Shown one piece after another: positions 7,675 through 20,744 of a DNA stretch of 27,543 nt. Under the pieces are notes generated by a model. That model was not told the DNA's origin, searched no databases, and saw only the letters and a program-made list of their open reading frames with translations. The DNA is taken from the NCBI RefSeq assembly GCF_001039355.2, contig NW_019775708.1, forward strand, positions 1 to 27,543, read 5' to 3'. The stretch's first letter is position 1. The number at the start of each line of letters is the position of its first letter. A program made the position numbers and the translations under genes. This DNA comes from Lingula anatina. Lineage: Eukaryota > Brachiopoda > Lingulata > Lingulida > Lingulidae.

Positions 7675-9940
7675 GATGATTACTTTTCTGTCATTTCTAG
7701 TCAATGGCCTGATATCTTTTAGCCTGAGAATTTTGTCCCAGAAAACGTGATATTGGGAAAGTGAATGCTGAGCTATGCCTCCTCTACTCGTCCATTTTTA
7801 ATGGGCACTATTAAAAATTTTCTCGTGTGCAGTATTAGCAGATGTTGGGTGACTCAATTTCAAAACAGCGAGGGTCACATTTTGCTCATAATCTGAATTC
7901 TTTATCAATTCTGATCAATTCTGTGGCTCATTGATGTACTAAATCTATTTACTTGCGTGACAATTTTAATCGTCTTGTTTGTTTAACAGCGCATCTCGTG
8001 AGGTAGCTCTAATTTGTACATAAAGCAAGATTGCGTGGTATTTGTTCCGACGCATGGCATGCGTACCATCAAACTTAGAAATTATTTTGTCATTTGAGTG
8101 TCAGTATTCCACAATTCACAACCCATATTCCGGCAACTGTTCCTTAAGCTTCGTTCTATTACATGAAAGGCCGACGACGCCGTGTCACTATTTCTTGTGA
8201 CTTGATTCTGCTTGATTAAGGGTGCTATAGAGATGAGAAATATGACCTCAACGCGTTTCAACTTAACTTTTCTATAATTGCTTGGATCAAATTTTCAATT
8301 AAATTGGACCCAACTGTTTTATCTTTCTTTTTATTGAGTGATGTAAACACGTCTTAACCGCAGGTGCTCTCTTAACTTAGGTATTTTCCGTAAGTTTTAT
8401 ATTATTAGACTCTATGCCGTAGGTAGAGGTTCTGAGGCCGGTGACACAAAAATCCTCAAACCAAAAATTGGTCTTAATTCTAAATTTAGATCAAAATGTG
8501 TAGCCGACTTTGACCCGAGATTCATAGGTAGCACATGTAGTGCATATGGATCTTAAATGAAGAAATGCGCCTGTTTATGGAGGGGATAGCGAATATTTTT
8601 AACGAGAACTTTGTTACTGTGGAATATTGTGACCTTTATTTCGAAAAAAAATTAAGTCAAAAAACTTTTAAAAAAAACTCTCAGTGGGTCGTACTATTGT
8701 GTACAGAATTGAACAAATTCCTCGGCTGTGTCCTCAGAAAGTCATAATTTTAGATATAATGCACTTCACTTCACGTCTAATTGAGACACATACCGTATAT
8801 CATATACAATGGGTCGCGTAGTCAAGAATTCCCTACAGCGCAGTTGGTGGGGGAGGGGGGGACTTTTTTCCTGTCCCACTACTTTGATAATTGGTTGGCT
8901 AAGATAGCGATGGTACTCTTAACACACCAGTTTTTTTATAGAGACATGCAAAAAATACTTTAACGTACGCATTTAGGGGGTATTCCTTAGAAAAAATAAT
9001 AATTGTACCAATTATCTTTTGGAAAGCAAAGGTAATTTAACTTAAACTTTTTTGTTCAATCATTATAAACTTTCTACAATCGGCAGCAGGAAAACAAATG
9101 CAATGAAAACTGCGTAAGACGGTCTAAGATAACTTCAACCTCAAATGAGCTTATTTTCCCGAGCTCTCTTGGGATTTAAAAAGTAATCTTAGAGAAAAAC
9201 CCATCATATTAGTAGGTCAGCTTATTAGTGAGAACTGATGTTTCGTTACGGTGCTCTTCAGGGTTGGATCTGATTTTGACGCTGGTGTCCTGGTAATTGA
9301 TTTCCGATCACTGATAGTATCTAGATTCCAGGTCTTAACGTATCATCATTAACTATCCATTTCTGACAGCGCGGGGGAAAGATAAGGAAATCTGAAAAAA
9401 AAAAATGATTTAAAAAACATCTGCAGAGTAATTTCTGCTTCATTACACGGGGAAGCGCGTGAGTTTTTGTTTATAAAAACATCGCTGTTGTCCTTAGACG
9501 GGGACTACAGTTATCTTGAAGAGTCAAAGAAAATAGTTGACACTCTTGACGCGACAGATCTGAAGAGTGAAGCAGACGACACGTTTTGACTAAAAGTGGA
9601 CTTAAGTGAGCTGAAAGTGGTCGCGTCTTAATGAGTGCAAACCTTTTCATAGCGTATCACGTGTGGGCTGCCGTCTGATATCTAGATCAAGAAAAAGTCT
9701 TTTAAGTTAAAAGTTTAAATATAAGTCCCAATTATCCTTAATTGATGGCCGATGTCGTTGAACTAACTTTCCATTAACGACATTCCCGCGGGTGACATTC
9801 TTGACTCCCAGTTTCCAGTGTCATATCGCATACCCCAAGGTTCTCGGGGAATTAATTGGTTTTTCCGTCCGGAATCAATTGAAACACCTAATGGGGTTCT
9901 GAATGAATTAAATATATAGAATATCAAACCATAACCTGAA
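7675..9940. other. Non-coding stretch
   Basis: No gene or large repeat recognised. It contains a 15-bp palindrome ACGCATGGCATGCGT (8050-8064) and A-runs near 9395. AAAGTGGTCGCGTCTT near 9615 echoes the 604-620 repeat (AAAGTGGTCGAGTCTT). Short frames near 8565-8960 have no domain content. Confidence 0.4.
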
Positions 9941-9943
9941 CTT

Positions 9944-9989
9944 CAAGTGGAGAAGCTTATTGTTTTGAAAGCAAGTGGAGAAGCTTATT
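9944..9989. repeat. 18-bp direct repeat
   Basis: CAAGTGGAGAAGCTTATT occurs exactly at 9944-9961 and 9972-9989, 28 bp apart. It is probably a local duplication. Confidence 0.8.
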
Positions 9990-10675
9990 TATTTATTAAT
10001 TCTTAAGCGTGTGAACTTCTTCCCACCTCTCCAGACGCTGTGAGGATAGCGAGTACAGTCAGGGATTATCTAGTGCAGGGATTACCAGTACAAAGACCTT
10101 GTTTTATTTTCAGTGCATTTTTGAAGAGTGCTTTTTAACATTCAGAATATAAACTAATACCTAATGGTGTATTTCCGTTGCGCTGAATGATTTACTCGAT
10201 GACCGTTTTGCCTCTTAAACTGTCCAAATGTTGCGATTTTATCGTGTTCACGTCGGCTCATAACGGGGGTTTTGGTATAATTTATCATGAATGTCGGAGA
10301 AAATTTGTTCCACGGCCTTTTTACAATTATAGCATTCTATGAAATCACAGTAAGTTCACTGTGAATGTCCCTATAAATTTGGCAATATGGGTGGCTGCAA
10401 GGTGCTTATGTAAGATTCAACATTTAAAACTGTAACTTTTATCTTGTTTGAAGTACAAGAAGGTCATAGGTTTTGACGGCTCTCAGTCAAGGAATTCCTC
10501 AGCATGAGCGGTGCACTATGTCATGTCTTAATTAGTAATGGGCACTTGTTCAACCCCGGGGTCAGGGGCTCACATATATAATGACCTTCCGGTACGTGCC
10601 ACAAGCCGGGTTTTCATTGCAGTGGTAGTTTCGACATATTGCTAGATTGTATGCTCCTCAGTGGCAGGAGAGAGT

Positions 10676-10705
10676 TGACCCTTTGACACGTGACCCTGTG
10701 ACGCG
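10676..10705. repeat. 15-bp tandem duplication with nuclear-receptor-like half sites
   Basis: TGACCCTTTGACACG is followed directly by TGACCCTGTGACGCG. Each unit contains two TGAC(C/A/G)C-like half sites, the reverse complement of AGGTCA-type sites, with two-base spacing. An E-box CACGTG spans the junction (10687-10692). Confidence 0.7.
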
Positions 10706-11154
10706 CAACCATTTGACATTTTCACAGGATCTACCAGTATAGCGATATGCCCTCATACGCCCACTCACATGTGCAGTTGTATGACTGCAAAGTTGCCACA
10801 CATGAGAGCAATTTGTGTTGTATTCTACGGCCCTGTTCCATAAGAGTCTAAATTGAAATAAGAACGAAAAGTTGGTCTTAGCAAAGACTTTGAGGTTTGC
10901 GTATTGAAATAGTATGTTGCACTTCACAAAAATGCTTCTTATCTAATTTTTTTCGATTTAATTAAAAGAATCAAAGAATTCCTAAGGAAAATTGTTAAAT
11001 TATATTGAAATTATAATTGATTTTACTGGTACCAGGCTAGATAAATAGAATGTTTGAAACTACAGGTAAAGTTTGCATATCGGTCGGCTTGAACTATATT
11101 TACACAATGTTATAATTCTTAATTTGGTCACTTACTTTATCTCTACATTTTTTC

Positions 11155-11178
11155 TGTTTTGTTTTGTTTTGTTTTGTC
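11155..11178. repeat. (TTTTG)n microsatellite
   Basis: Four consecutive TTTTG units are preceded by a partial one. Confidence 0.85.
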
Positions 11179-13120
11179 TTTCTCAGACACGGCTTTTTTT
11201 ATTCTAGACCAACAGAAATCCATCGTTTTCAACAATGCAGCAGTTTGTTAAACAATTCGGCATAACTGAAAATAAGGCTGGAGATTCGTTGGGTGATTTG
11301 TTATTAGGCTGACAAATGTAATCCATAATATATGTTTCGTTGTTTTGGGGGTCCCAGAGGAGCTAGGGTGTGGGTGCACTAATCACTTTAACATTATCTC
11401 ATTGTGGATTTGGGAGTTCCTCTTTTGATGAGATTGGTTGGGAATAGAACTTTCTGTGAAGATAACATCTATTTCATCATTTTGTGTACTTCAAATCTGA
11501 CAATTAAGGCGTATTCTCAATTGTAAGACAGAGAGAAACAGGAGTATTCCTCCGATCAAGCATCAGACTTATCGACAAAACGTCACCGGAACCATTGCGA
11601 ACTGTATTAAGAACACCAAAGGAAATTAACCGATAGTTAGTTGTTACATGGTTTATTTAAAGATATGATACTCGAGGGATACCATTATGACGCATGTTAC
11701 ATAAAAAATCAGTCAATTTAGCTAGAAAAATTCGGTTGTACTTTCTGTTTTATGCCGTTAATTTGCCAATTTGGCAATATCTAACAGAGTTATCTTCAGC
11801 GATCCTTTGGTGCAGTTTATAGCCGTAAATGGTTAGCTCTTCACCGAATAAACGACATCTCATTTCAATGTAAACTTCTTTAAAGCACTTACTTGGAAAT
11901 CATTCCCAGACATCAGCGCCAAATCCCTTGTGATATTTTTGCCACAGTGAAACAAAGAGAAATTCCATTTAAAATTTTACACATCACTCACATCTGTTGG
12001 TTACGCAGAAAAAAGTGTCTTCTTCAATTGATGGAATGGAAGATACTAAGCAAGGTGGACTGTGAATGGACTATGAAATGTCACTTTGTCACATTTCGTT
12101 GGTATTCGAAAGGATGGCAGAACTCCATCCGTAATTTAACAGTGCAAGTTTACCTCTAGGGTGTTAAAGAAGCCACACTCCAGTGTCTTGCTGTCGGCTT
12201 TTTTTTCCATTATATAGAACCACACCTTATAAAACTATTTACCATTTGCCTCACATGCACCCTTGCACACGGGTCTGTACATATGCAGTGACGTGCGCTG
12301 AAAACCGTTCTCAATTCGCGCAACAAATGAAGTGTCACCCTGAGACGATTTACTGACGTCCTTACGGTCCTCTTCATAGGGTGTCCCCGTCCTGTATTGC
12401 ATGACTGTACTCATTACCCTCCCCGGGGGGTAAAAATAAGCGTATTTTGATTAAAAATTCTTTTGATTAACGGAGTAGCAACACGTAAATAGTTATTCCT
12501 TACGTTTGTTCCTGGCCAGGTGCTTTATCTGGGTAGATTAAACGCAGTGGGTTTGGACACGTTCCTATTTCCTCTCGCATTATGGATCACTTCCACAGAC
12601 GCTGGCAGGACATGTCATTGCGTCCTCTCTTCATCTGTCGCCGTGACATTACAATAAAAGACAACCGAAGTAAAACAGATAACATCGCGTGCCCCAATTG
12701 CGTTTTATTTTTCATGATGAATTAGAATTTGCGGACAGTGTTTTGATAGGCTTTTTATTTTGTATAATAGAAACGCATGCTTTGTAGTACGTTCTAGATA
12801 GCGTGCAAAGCGTTGTCACTTCAGTGCAAGTGGCAGAATGATACACAATGATGAATCTTAACAATAGCCTGCTTGTCATCTGAAATAACCAGAGTCCGTT
12901 TTGCTGCAAGTAAATTTGATCTGACAGCAGTTTTATTAAGCGATGGTTCCTTTTTATCAGGGAGGGACGGTTAGTAGGCCTATACGGTTCAGTGGTCTGC
13001 CGTGACGGCAATGGGGAGTACGTGGTCGCAGACAATGGTGACGTTGTTGAAGTTTACTGGTTATAATTGTTATTCCTGTATATTGTATAGCCTATTTGCA
13101 AAAATATTTCAGAATATAAA

Positions 13121-13198
13121 GGATCCTCTTTTATAAATGAGATATTTTCAGAGTATTCTGGATTCTCTTTTATAAATGAAGCATTTTCAGCGTATTCT
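13121..13198. repeat. 39-bp tandem duplication
   Basis: Two adjacent 39-bp copies (13121-13159 and 13160-13198) differ at only a few bases. Both run GGAT(C/T)CTCTTTTATAAATGA and then end in GTATTCT. Confidence 0.9.
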
Positions 13199-13730
13199 GA
13201 TCATTTACATACATGGAATTGTCGCAAAACAATGTTTGTCAACTTCAAACATAGGACGTTTTTCGCAACATTTATTTCGACTTTTTTCGCCAATCCATGT
13301 ATAGACAATGTCAAGTATTTGATTAGTTTATAATCCAGAGGCATGAACAGCTCCCTTGACAGGCTTGATGCCAATAAATTCTTGCCAATGTGTAGACTGG
13401 AATTCCATTATATTACATTACCCTGTGCATAATAAATACTATGTAACGCCAATAAGGGCGCTTTTGATTTATGTTTGCTCAAATATTTTACTGAGTACAA
13501 CTCATTCTATAACACCTGGTCTTCTGATTTTTTTCGCGTACAAGATATCATTCTCACATTAGGGAGGTGCCTTTTTTTGTTTTCATCCACGGCGATGTAG
13601 TTGTTTACTCAACTTTAGGTCATCAATTTTTGGCAGTTATTTTAGCAGCATACCATGTGTTAGCGGGCTATATCTCATTCTTTCTCTAATAATTCTGCGT
13701 TTTCTTTAATTAACACCACCCCAGATCACC

Positions 13731-13747
13731 AACACGTGGCACGTGTT
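13731..13747. promoter_or_regulatory. Paired E-box palindrome
   Basis: AACACGTGGCACGTGTT is a 17-bp inverted repeat containing two CACGTG cores one base apart. bHLH factors bind such cores, but function here is not shown. Confidence 0.3.
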
Positions 13748-14440
13748 AACCTTCAACTCCGCATAAGTGTAAGGTGCTTTTGTTGTGTGACTTGCGTAAT
13801 TCATTAATAACTTACTTACACTTGTGGCTCCACGCTATAAGTATACCTCCAGAAGCAATGGTTACCATATGTTGGCGCTAAGAATAGCCCGTGTTTTAAC
13901 TTTAGCCGTGTGTCAGATGCTGTCGAGTGACATTCTTTCTGAATCATTCGAGGCACCTTAGTGAAAACGGGAAAAAAATGATGATAATGTAAAGTTTGTA
14001 ATCAATATACGTCCCAACAGTACTAAGTAAGTCAGGTCACCGGGAAGGCTGTTAAATCAAGAACATGATCTAACTGTCTAATTGATTCCGATAAACTACA
14101 AGTTCCAATTATCTCACGAGGTTTATTGTAGTGCCCCTACTCATACTCAGGCTTGGAACTCCCATCACAATTTACCAGTACCTATTAGTGACATATTTAA
14201 ATTATCGAAATTACCCAATTATACACACTGCTGGTTATGAAAGTACAAAGTAATATTCGTAGGAAACAGAGATAGAATTATGCAATGATTATAAATGTTT
14301 GGCTTTTCAAATTGCCCATGTCAGGTGACGCTTTCCTCCAATTATAAATGTCGTATATATGTGAACCTGAAATCTGTGAATATTGAAAAGAATCTTATAA
14401 GCAATGCACCAAGGCACGTGACGCGTCCCACGTGACCATT

Positions 14441-14640
14441 CGTCAACCCAACGAGGCCATCCGCATGATGATACCCATTGGTCCATTAAATTGCTTGCGT
14501 TCATGTTGTGATACAAGCGGTTTCGGTTTAATTGGACTGAACTCATTAGCACACTTAATATGGCGCCCCCAGTGACAGCTAGTCAACACAACAAGGACAT
14601 TAATAAATTGATACTTACTGGACCGTTAAATTACTCGTTC
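14441..14640. repeat. Diverged direct duplication
   Basis: 14441-14502 and 14581-14640 align over about 60 bp, with shared GTCAAC-CAAC-AGG-CATT, GATAC and GG(T/A)CC(A/G)TTAAATT blocks. Identity is roughly 70 percent by eye. Confidence 0.5.
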
Positions 14641-15338
14641 TCTAGATCACCATGATGACATTTGTATGGTAATTTCTGATCTCTTTGGGGTCCGTGTCCT
14701 AATCACGTGTTTGTATCGGGTCAGGACGGTCTTTGGGGTAAGCAGTGCATATATGGTGTATGCTGTCTGTTAAGTGCATTTTGATATACTTATTAAGAGC
14801 ATTACTGAGATTTGTGTGTACATGGGGTTTTAAGGAGGCAATGCAATGCGTTATGTAAATAACTGCAGGTTTATTCACTTGAAGTACGATGGAAAGACTA
14901 ATAAACGTATTTTATTCTCACATGTATCATTCCGTTTTTCCATTTCTTAAACTTAAGAAAAAGAAACTGGTGCGCCTTACAAAAAAGGGACTGAAATGGC
15001 AAAAAAATAGCTGTAATCACCCATTACTTACATTGTAGACCTGAAAGTGTATGATAACATACGTTTTGAATTGTAGTTTAGTGGTGTGTGGCATATACCA
15101 TATAAGATGGTTATAAACATTATAAGTTAAGGGGCATGATACTATGATGCGCTTCTTAAAATCACCCATATGAGGCAATTAAGTTGTGCCGAGGGAGCTG
15201 AAATGGATAAAATGGAAAGGTTTAACAGTATTGATAGGTGTATGATCCAATTGGAAGTACAGTAAATTATTTGTCCAGATATGTCCACTGTGAGACAGGC
15301 AAATTGTCAAGTTGTCAAATTACGGCATGGCCAACGTG

Positions 15339-15511
15339 CCGGTGTGACAGGAATGGTAGTCCGCTAGGCACCGTAGTCCGTTCCCGATTACTTTGCACAG
15401 GTAACATTCTTCAATTCGTCCCATATACTAACCCCAATAATCCAACTAACCCTACTAATCATGTGGGACCCCGGATTTCCACTCCTAGGACTACCATTCC
15501 TGTCACACCGG
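15339..15511. mobile_element. Foldback element with 24-bp perfect inverted repeats
   Basis: The left arm starts CCGGTGTGACAGGAATGG (15339-15362). Its exact reverse complement closes the element at 15488-15511. With a one-base gap the match continues into CTAGG. The 173-bp unit has no coding support. No target-site duplication is obvious at the edges, so the class is unknown: a MITE or another foldback repeat. Short frames on both strands here read DRNGSP, which is a consequence of the inverted arms. Confidence 0.7.
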
Positions 15512-18500
15512 TCGCCGCTGTGCAAGATATATGTCGAGAAGTGAAGTATCACTTCGCTTGAAATTAACTGCATCAACTTTTTTTCATCTACGTTTAGTCT
15601 AGCTGAAGACCATCGAGAATACATGTATATCACCGAGACCTGAAACCCCAAACCCCAAAAACCTCTTTAAGTCACAGTGAACAAAGATCGCGGTTTGTGT
15701 TTACCGCAATCATCCTCCCCCGGGGACTGGTGGTTATTATAGATATAGAAGCTCATAAATCCTTGCTTACAGATGACTTTTAAAATACTGAGTATGGATG
15801 TAATCTTAACCGCCCGCTGGGCATTGTCTTAATGCAGGCGCTTTAAGTACACTTGTGTTTTTAAGTCGTTGGGTGTGTTTACAATGAATCTATCGCACCA
15901 GCTACTGCGCACTAACTGAATGCAATCGGTTTATCAGAAAAAGATTTTTTTTCTTTTGAGAAGAATACAGAAAACTGGTGATTATAAAAGTGTGTCGGAA
16001 AGAAGAGGCAGCGTGTTAATTTTTAAATTTGATTGCATTCATCATGTCCCCTTTTAGTTAGTGCTCGGTGGCTAGTGCGACAGATTCATTGTGAACGCAC
16101 CACAGACGCGAGGTTGAGCTGGTTTGAGAAAAGATATGTAATGTTGTCTTTATGTGGGTGTCACTGATAGCACTTGGTCTTTGATTAATTTCGAGGAAAA
16201 CGGTCGAATGACGTTGGATGCGATACGCAGTGAAATAAATAAACACGCGAATAGAAAAAATCTGCACTGGGGGTATGTGCTTTTAATTTATACATTGCAA
16301 GTGTTTGCTGATTATAAACAAGTGATTTACAGAATACATTATGGCATAATATGTATGCTTTAATATAAATTTGTGTTCAGTATAATGTAACGTGTATCAT
16401 ACCGTTCAAATCGCAAAGCTGGGAGAGGTGATTAAAAGATAGTTATAAATATTAACGAGTTAAAAGTTAATACAAGGTATGATGCAAAAAATCACGGGGC
16501 TTATAGAAAAAAAGGGAAAAAACATACTGAGACCGTTTATCGTACATTCCAGAATGATAAATTAATGTTTTAATTAAACAATTAAATATTGACAGGAATG
16601 CACCATAGGAATACACTATAACATCTATACGAACTATTACAAAATATTTAAAAAAAATTGTCTTCATGCAACATGTGACATAAATGTTTGCCCAGGTTAT
16701 ATAAGCCATATAAGCAAACGATTAAATATAATGACTACAAAACAGTGTGTTCGAACACACTATAGATGGCGCCACTTGCGCCATTATTCAAATCTCCTCA
16801 TATTCCTATGATATGATTATACCAGCATTTCTGTTTCGATGCCAAACCGGAGCGGCATTTCTGCACAGATGGAATTATAAAATTAGATTCCAACTCCAGT
16901 AGGTTTTCAAAATGATAGGAAACAGATGTACATCCATCCACAGATTAGATACTTGTATACAGTATGTAGGGACTAAGACTGCCAACTGTAAGCGGGTTAC
17001 ACGATTAAGAATTGGAGTTATGTATAGATTTGATGTCATTGCCAACCCCGAGCTGTCACGAAACCATTGTTGACTACAGTTCATTGCATTCTTTATTTTC
17101 CAGACTTCTTTGGCTGTGAATGCCAATTTAGGTGAAACTTAGGGTTGTTCTCTTTTTATCAGATAATCTAGCTATTAATTTGTTTCTGTATTTATTTATC
17201 GATTTATCTATATATTGCAAACTGGTCAAAATGTACAAATGCCACATTGCGGTAGCTGAGCTGTAACTTAGATTGTACAACATTGCAGTAGTGTAATACA
17301 ATGACAGACCACAATACTTCATAGTTGTACAATCTTAGTACCAGATCAACTAACGCACTTCTGTTCATCCATCGGTCCGGTCATGGGGTGTTACCGTCTC
17401 CTCCCCCCCCTCCCAATAGAAGCATTGATAAGTATTGTTTACATGATGTCACGTTTAATGCCTGCATCACCGGGGATCACTTGTCGAGATATCTCCAGAA
17501 CAGCGCCCAATTATGGGGTCGGCTTGTGTATCGATGCGAGCCCTGTTATCGCTCACTTTCTCATTAGATGTCCCAACGGTCTCTTTCATAACTCACTAAG
17601 TGACGCAATGGCCTATTACATGTATGACAGCAATTAATGTAGTGGCAATGCTTGGTTTGATGTCTAGACAAGTTTTTAATTATTTCATACAATGAGAGAC
17701 AATGACACCTTCACCCGTTCACGCAAATAGACGCCAAAGACAAACACTACAAGATTAATTAGTGTACACATACTGTATGCCAGGTTGCCTCCTATTCAGA
17801 AAGCTGTCGCCTATCCTGCGAATGATGACAGTACATTGTACACACAGGAAAACCCCTCTGTCTCTGCAAAATACAATAGCCGTATAATCATCCATTATTC
17901 ATATAATCTCATTTTCGTATATGCAAAGTTAATTTGAAAAAATAGACAAGGTTTATTTATCTATTCAATGATCTGTCGTATTATTACGTTATATGTCAGT
18001 TACTCATTGATTAACTTATCGATTTATTCATTTGAGCTATCGACCGTAGATGTTGTGATTAAATTGAGTTCAGTTCTGTGATAAGAATTCAGACGTGTTT
18101 TTCCGTTACTTAACAGAATTTTGTCAATTAAGAGTTTTGACGTAGAGACGAGATCTAAGGACTTGAGGAGGAGGGGGGCACAGATAAAACAATTCTTTTG
18201 ATTCACCTGCGCATAGATATATTTTGTTGACATCACAAACTAGTATATAAACATACAAAAGTCACAATAAACATTTTAACATGAAACATTTGCTAACATA
18301 ACACGCTTAACGCATGCATACCGGGAACTAAATAAAGTTACACTTCTCACCGAAGCACATTAATTTACTTTTTAATTTTTTAAAAATATAACAACAAAAA
18401 CACTAAAGCATCACGGTATATTACTTAATGTTAAATACTTAATCTTACACAGTGCATTAACTGTCATAATATAATTTACCATCACAATGAAAAGTCCTGG

Positions 18501-20669
18501 CAACCTTCAGTAAAACCTTATTTTAAACTCCGTCGAACGAAAATATCAGTACACTCGGCCTTTTATAATTAATGAAAGTTACATGCAATGTTGTAAAACT
18601 AAATCAGGAAATTAAACAAGCACAAATAGGTATACATGTAGATCGCAATTGTAAAAATGTGCATGTGGAGAAATAAATATATACAACACCCGGCCTATAA
18701 GTTACATGTACCAAACTTTGTACATTTATCTAAACAAATGTACAGGCAAGTTTAACCCCGACCCTACAAATGAAGACTTAACGCACGCTTAAGTATTGAC
18801 ACATAAAAGTGTCTCGCGAAAATCCCTCATGCATGATTCAAACTCATTATTTATAATCTCCTGTGAGACGCAGGTCAACTCGTTAAGAATGTTTAGCTGC
18901 TAATGAATTTGAAAACGACTTCCGGGGTTCTTTACGCTTCCTGTCTAATGAGGCGTTTATGAATAAATACATAACATTCCCCAGCGGTTGAACAAATTAC
19001 TTAAAGCAATATGTACTTTTAGAAAATACCACCATTTTCGTATCAACAAACAAATGTTCTCAAATCTTTTCATGTGGCTCACTATTTTTTCTTCATTTTT
19101 AGCCGAGACGCCTGTCTGACATGTAAAAATCTGATCTTAGTTTTTTAGAAAAAAAGTGTTTATTTGGCCACAAAGTACATTGTAGTTGTCAACTTATATA
19201 AAACACCGCGTCTGTTTTATAAGAAAAAAAAAAAAACATGGCTAATGTTTCAAACCATTATTTACTTTATTTTGGTGGATTATTGTAGATTCAATTGGAC
19301 TGAAGTAGAAACTTCCGGGATAATATCGATGCCCATGTCAGATATTTGACGGACGTCGATGTATAATGGGAACATTGTCCAAGGACAGTGTGAAAACAAA
19401 AGTTTGAAGCGTGGTGATTAAGCTTAAAATCAAGTGCGATTTTGCAGGATTTGGAAGAAATTGAATGAAAAATAATGTCACTCTAGCGATAGCGATGCGG
19501 CAATGAATAAAAACCTTCAGTTTATCCAGAGATATTTTCCTATTGTTTCCTCTTGACTAAATTCTGTCGAACTTACGCGCTATCGTCAGGTATTTAAGGA
19601 TATCTCGGTTGAGGCCCATTAACTTTGCCAATTTTACTCCCATAAAAGGGTTTCGATATCAAAGACAAGGCGTTTTGAACCCCAGCTTGATATGTTGACT
19701 AGATCTGAAACACTTTACTCATACTAGCTGCGTTATTTGTCATACCATTTAACGTATGCACTAGGTTGCAGTCTGTGCTACCTTACATCCTCATTTACAG
19801 CCTTACATCATCAGTTTCGAAGAGGAGGACAGTGTTGGCACAATCCAAAGGTGTATTAATCATATTAGGTAAAGGAACAAAATAAAAGAGCTCATTGAGT
19901 TACTTTATCTTTTTACTTACTAAATTACTTACTTAATTTCTTAAAACGGATTTAATTGTGAATGTTTATGGACCCCTTTGTCCTTTAATTTTTTATCCCT
20001 TTGTTGAAGTGTTGTAAAATGTCAGTCCATGCAAGGAGACATGCACAAGAAGACGTTTCTCAGAGTTAAATAATCGAACTAACAGAGTAAGATAAGCAGC
20101 CGCTACTGGCTGTGCACCTGCTGGTGACTGTACATGTAACACGCAATTACTTCATAAATATATGGAATGAATCACCTTCCAGAGCCAGTTTTACAAGGAA
20201 AAGCATAATCAGCGCAGACAAGAACCGGTTTTATAACTAGGAGAGAGAGGGAGATAATGTGATTACACGTTTTTGTTAACCGCACTGTATCTTGTTAAAA
20301 CGTATTTTATCTAAATATTTCAGTAAAAGACATTTTATAGCCATGTATGCAAGCATTATATATACACACATTCTTTACCACTGAATTCAGCGCTCGCTGT
20401 AAATTGTCACATTTAGTCCATTACAGTACATTTAAAGCGATATTTATGTGTCACACAAATAGACATTTTTCAAATATTTACTTGAGATGTTTATCATATT
20501 TGTCATGAAACACCTGGGTCGTTCCATTACAACACAAAAGATGAAAATGGCTCTTTACTGAAACTCTCGTGATACTGTCAGTGAATCAACAGGTTGGAAA
20601 AAAGACTCCAAAAATGTCGGTTCTACCTGTAGCTATAGACGAATGAGCAATTGTAAACAACAGTAAATA
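15512..20669. other. Long non-coding stretch
   Basis: No gene supported over about 5 kb. It is AT-rich with scattered homeodomain-like TAAT sites and TACATGTA motifs. An 18-bp palindrome next to a CTCF-like core lies near 16744-16783. The interval 17440-17640 is more GC-balanced and has two overlapping open frames, but no splice signals or domains are recognisable. Confidence 0.4.
16744..16783. promoter_or_regulatory. 18-bp palindrome adjoining a CTCF-like core
   Basis: AGTGTGTTCGAACACACT (16744-16761) is a perfect palindrome. Two bases later comes AGATGGCGCC (16764-16773), matching the core AGRKGGCRC of the CTCF consensus. The flanking CCASY half of that consensus is poorly matched. Confidence 0.2.
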
Positions 20670-20694
20670 TAATAATAATAATAATAATAATAAC

Positions 20695-20724
<30 letters not shown>
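20670..20724. repeat. (AAT)n microsatellite
   Basis: About 17 AAT units with a single AAC interruption. Degenerate units continue to about 20744. Confidence 0.95.
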
Positions 20725-20726
<2 letters not shown>

Positions 20727-20744
20727 ATTAATAATCATAATAAT

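Larger units (their letters stand above)
9990..13120. other. Non-coding stretch
   Basis: No supported gene across about 3.1 kb. It holds a 15-bp tandem duplication of TGACCC-type half sites (10676-10705), a (TTTTG)n run (11155-11178) and a GC-rich near-palindrome TACCCTCCCCGGGGGGTA (about 12416-12433). The longest frames (minus strand around 10.7 and 12.9 kb, plus strand around 12 kb) show no domains or credible splice pattern. Confidence 0.4.
13199..15338. other. Non-coding stretch with an E-box cluster
   Basis: No supported gene. CACGTG occurs at 13733, 13740, 14415, 14429 and 14704. A diverged duplication of about 60 bp lies at 14441-14502 and 14581-14640. Otherwise it is AT-rich unique DNA. 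Confidence 0.4.

Noticed and set aside
12712-13035. Minus-strand frame of 107 codons
   Set aside because: It begins at a TTG, has no domain and no splice support.
15238-15651. Overlapping frames on both strands both reading DRNGSP
   Set aside because: The shared peptide is a by-product of the perfect inverted repeats at 15339-15511, not of homologous proteins.
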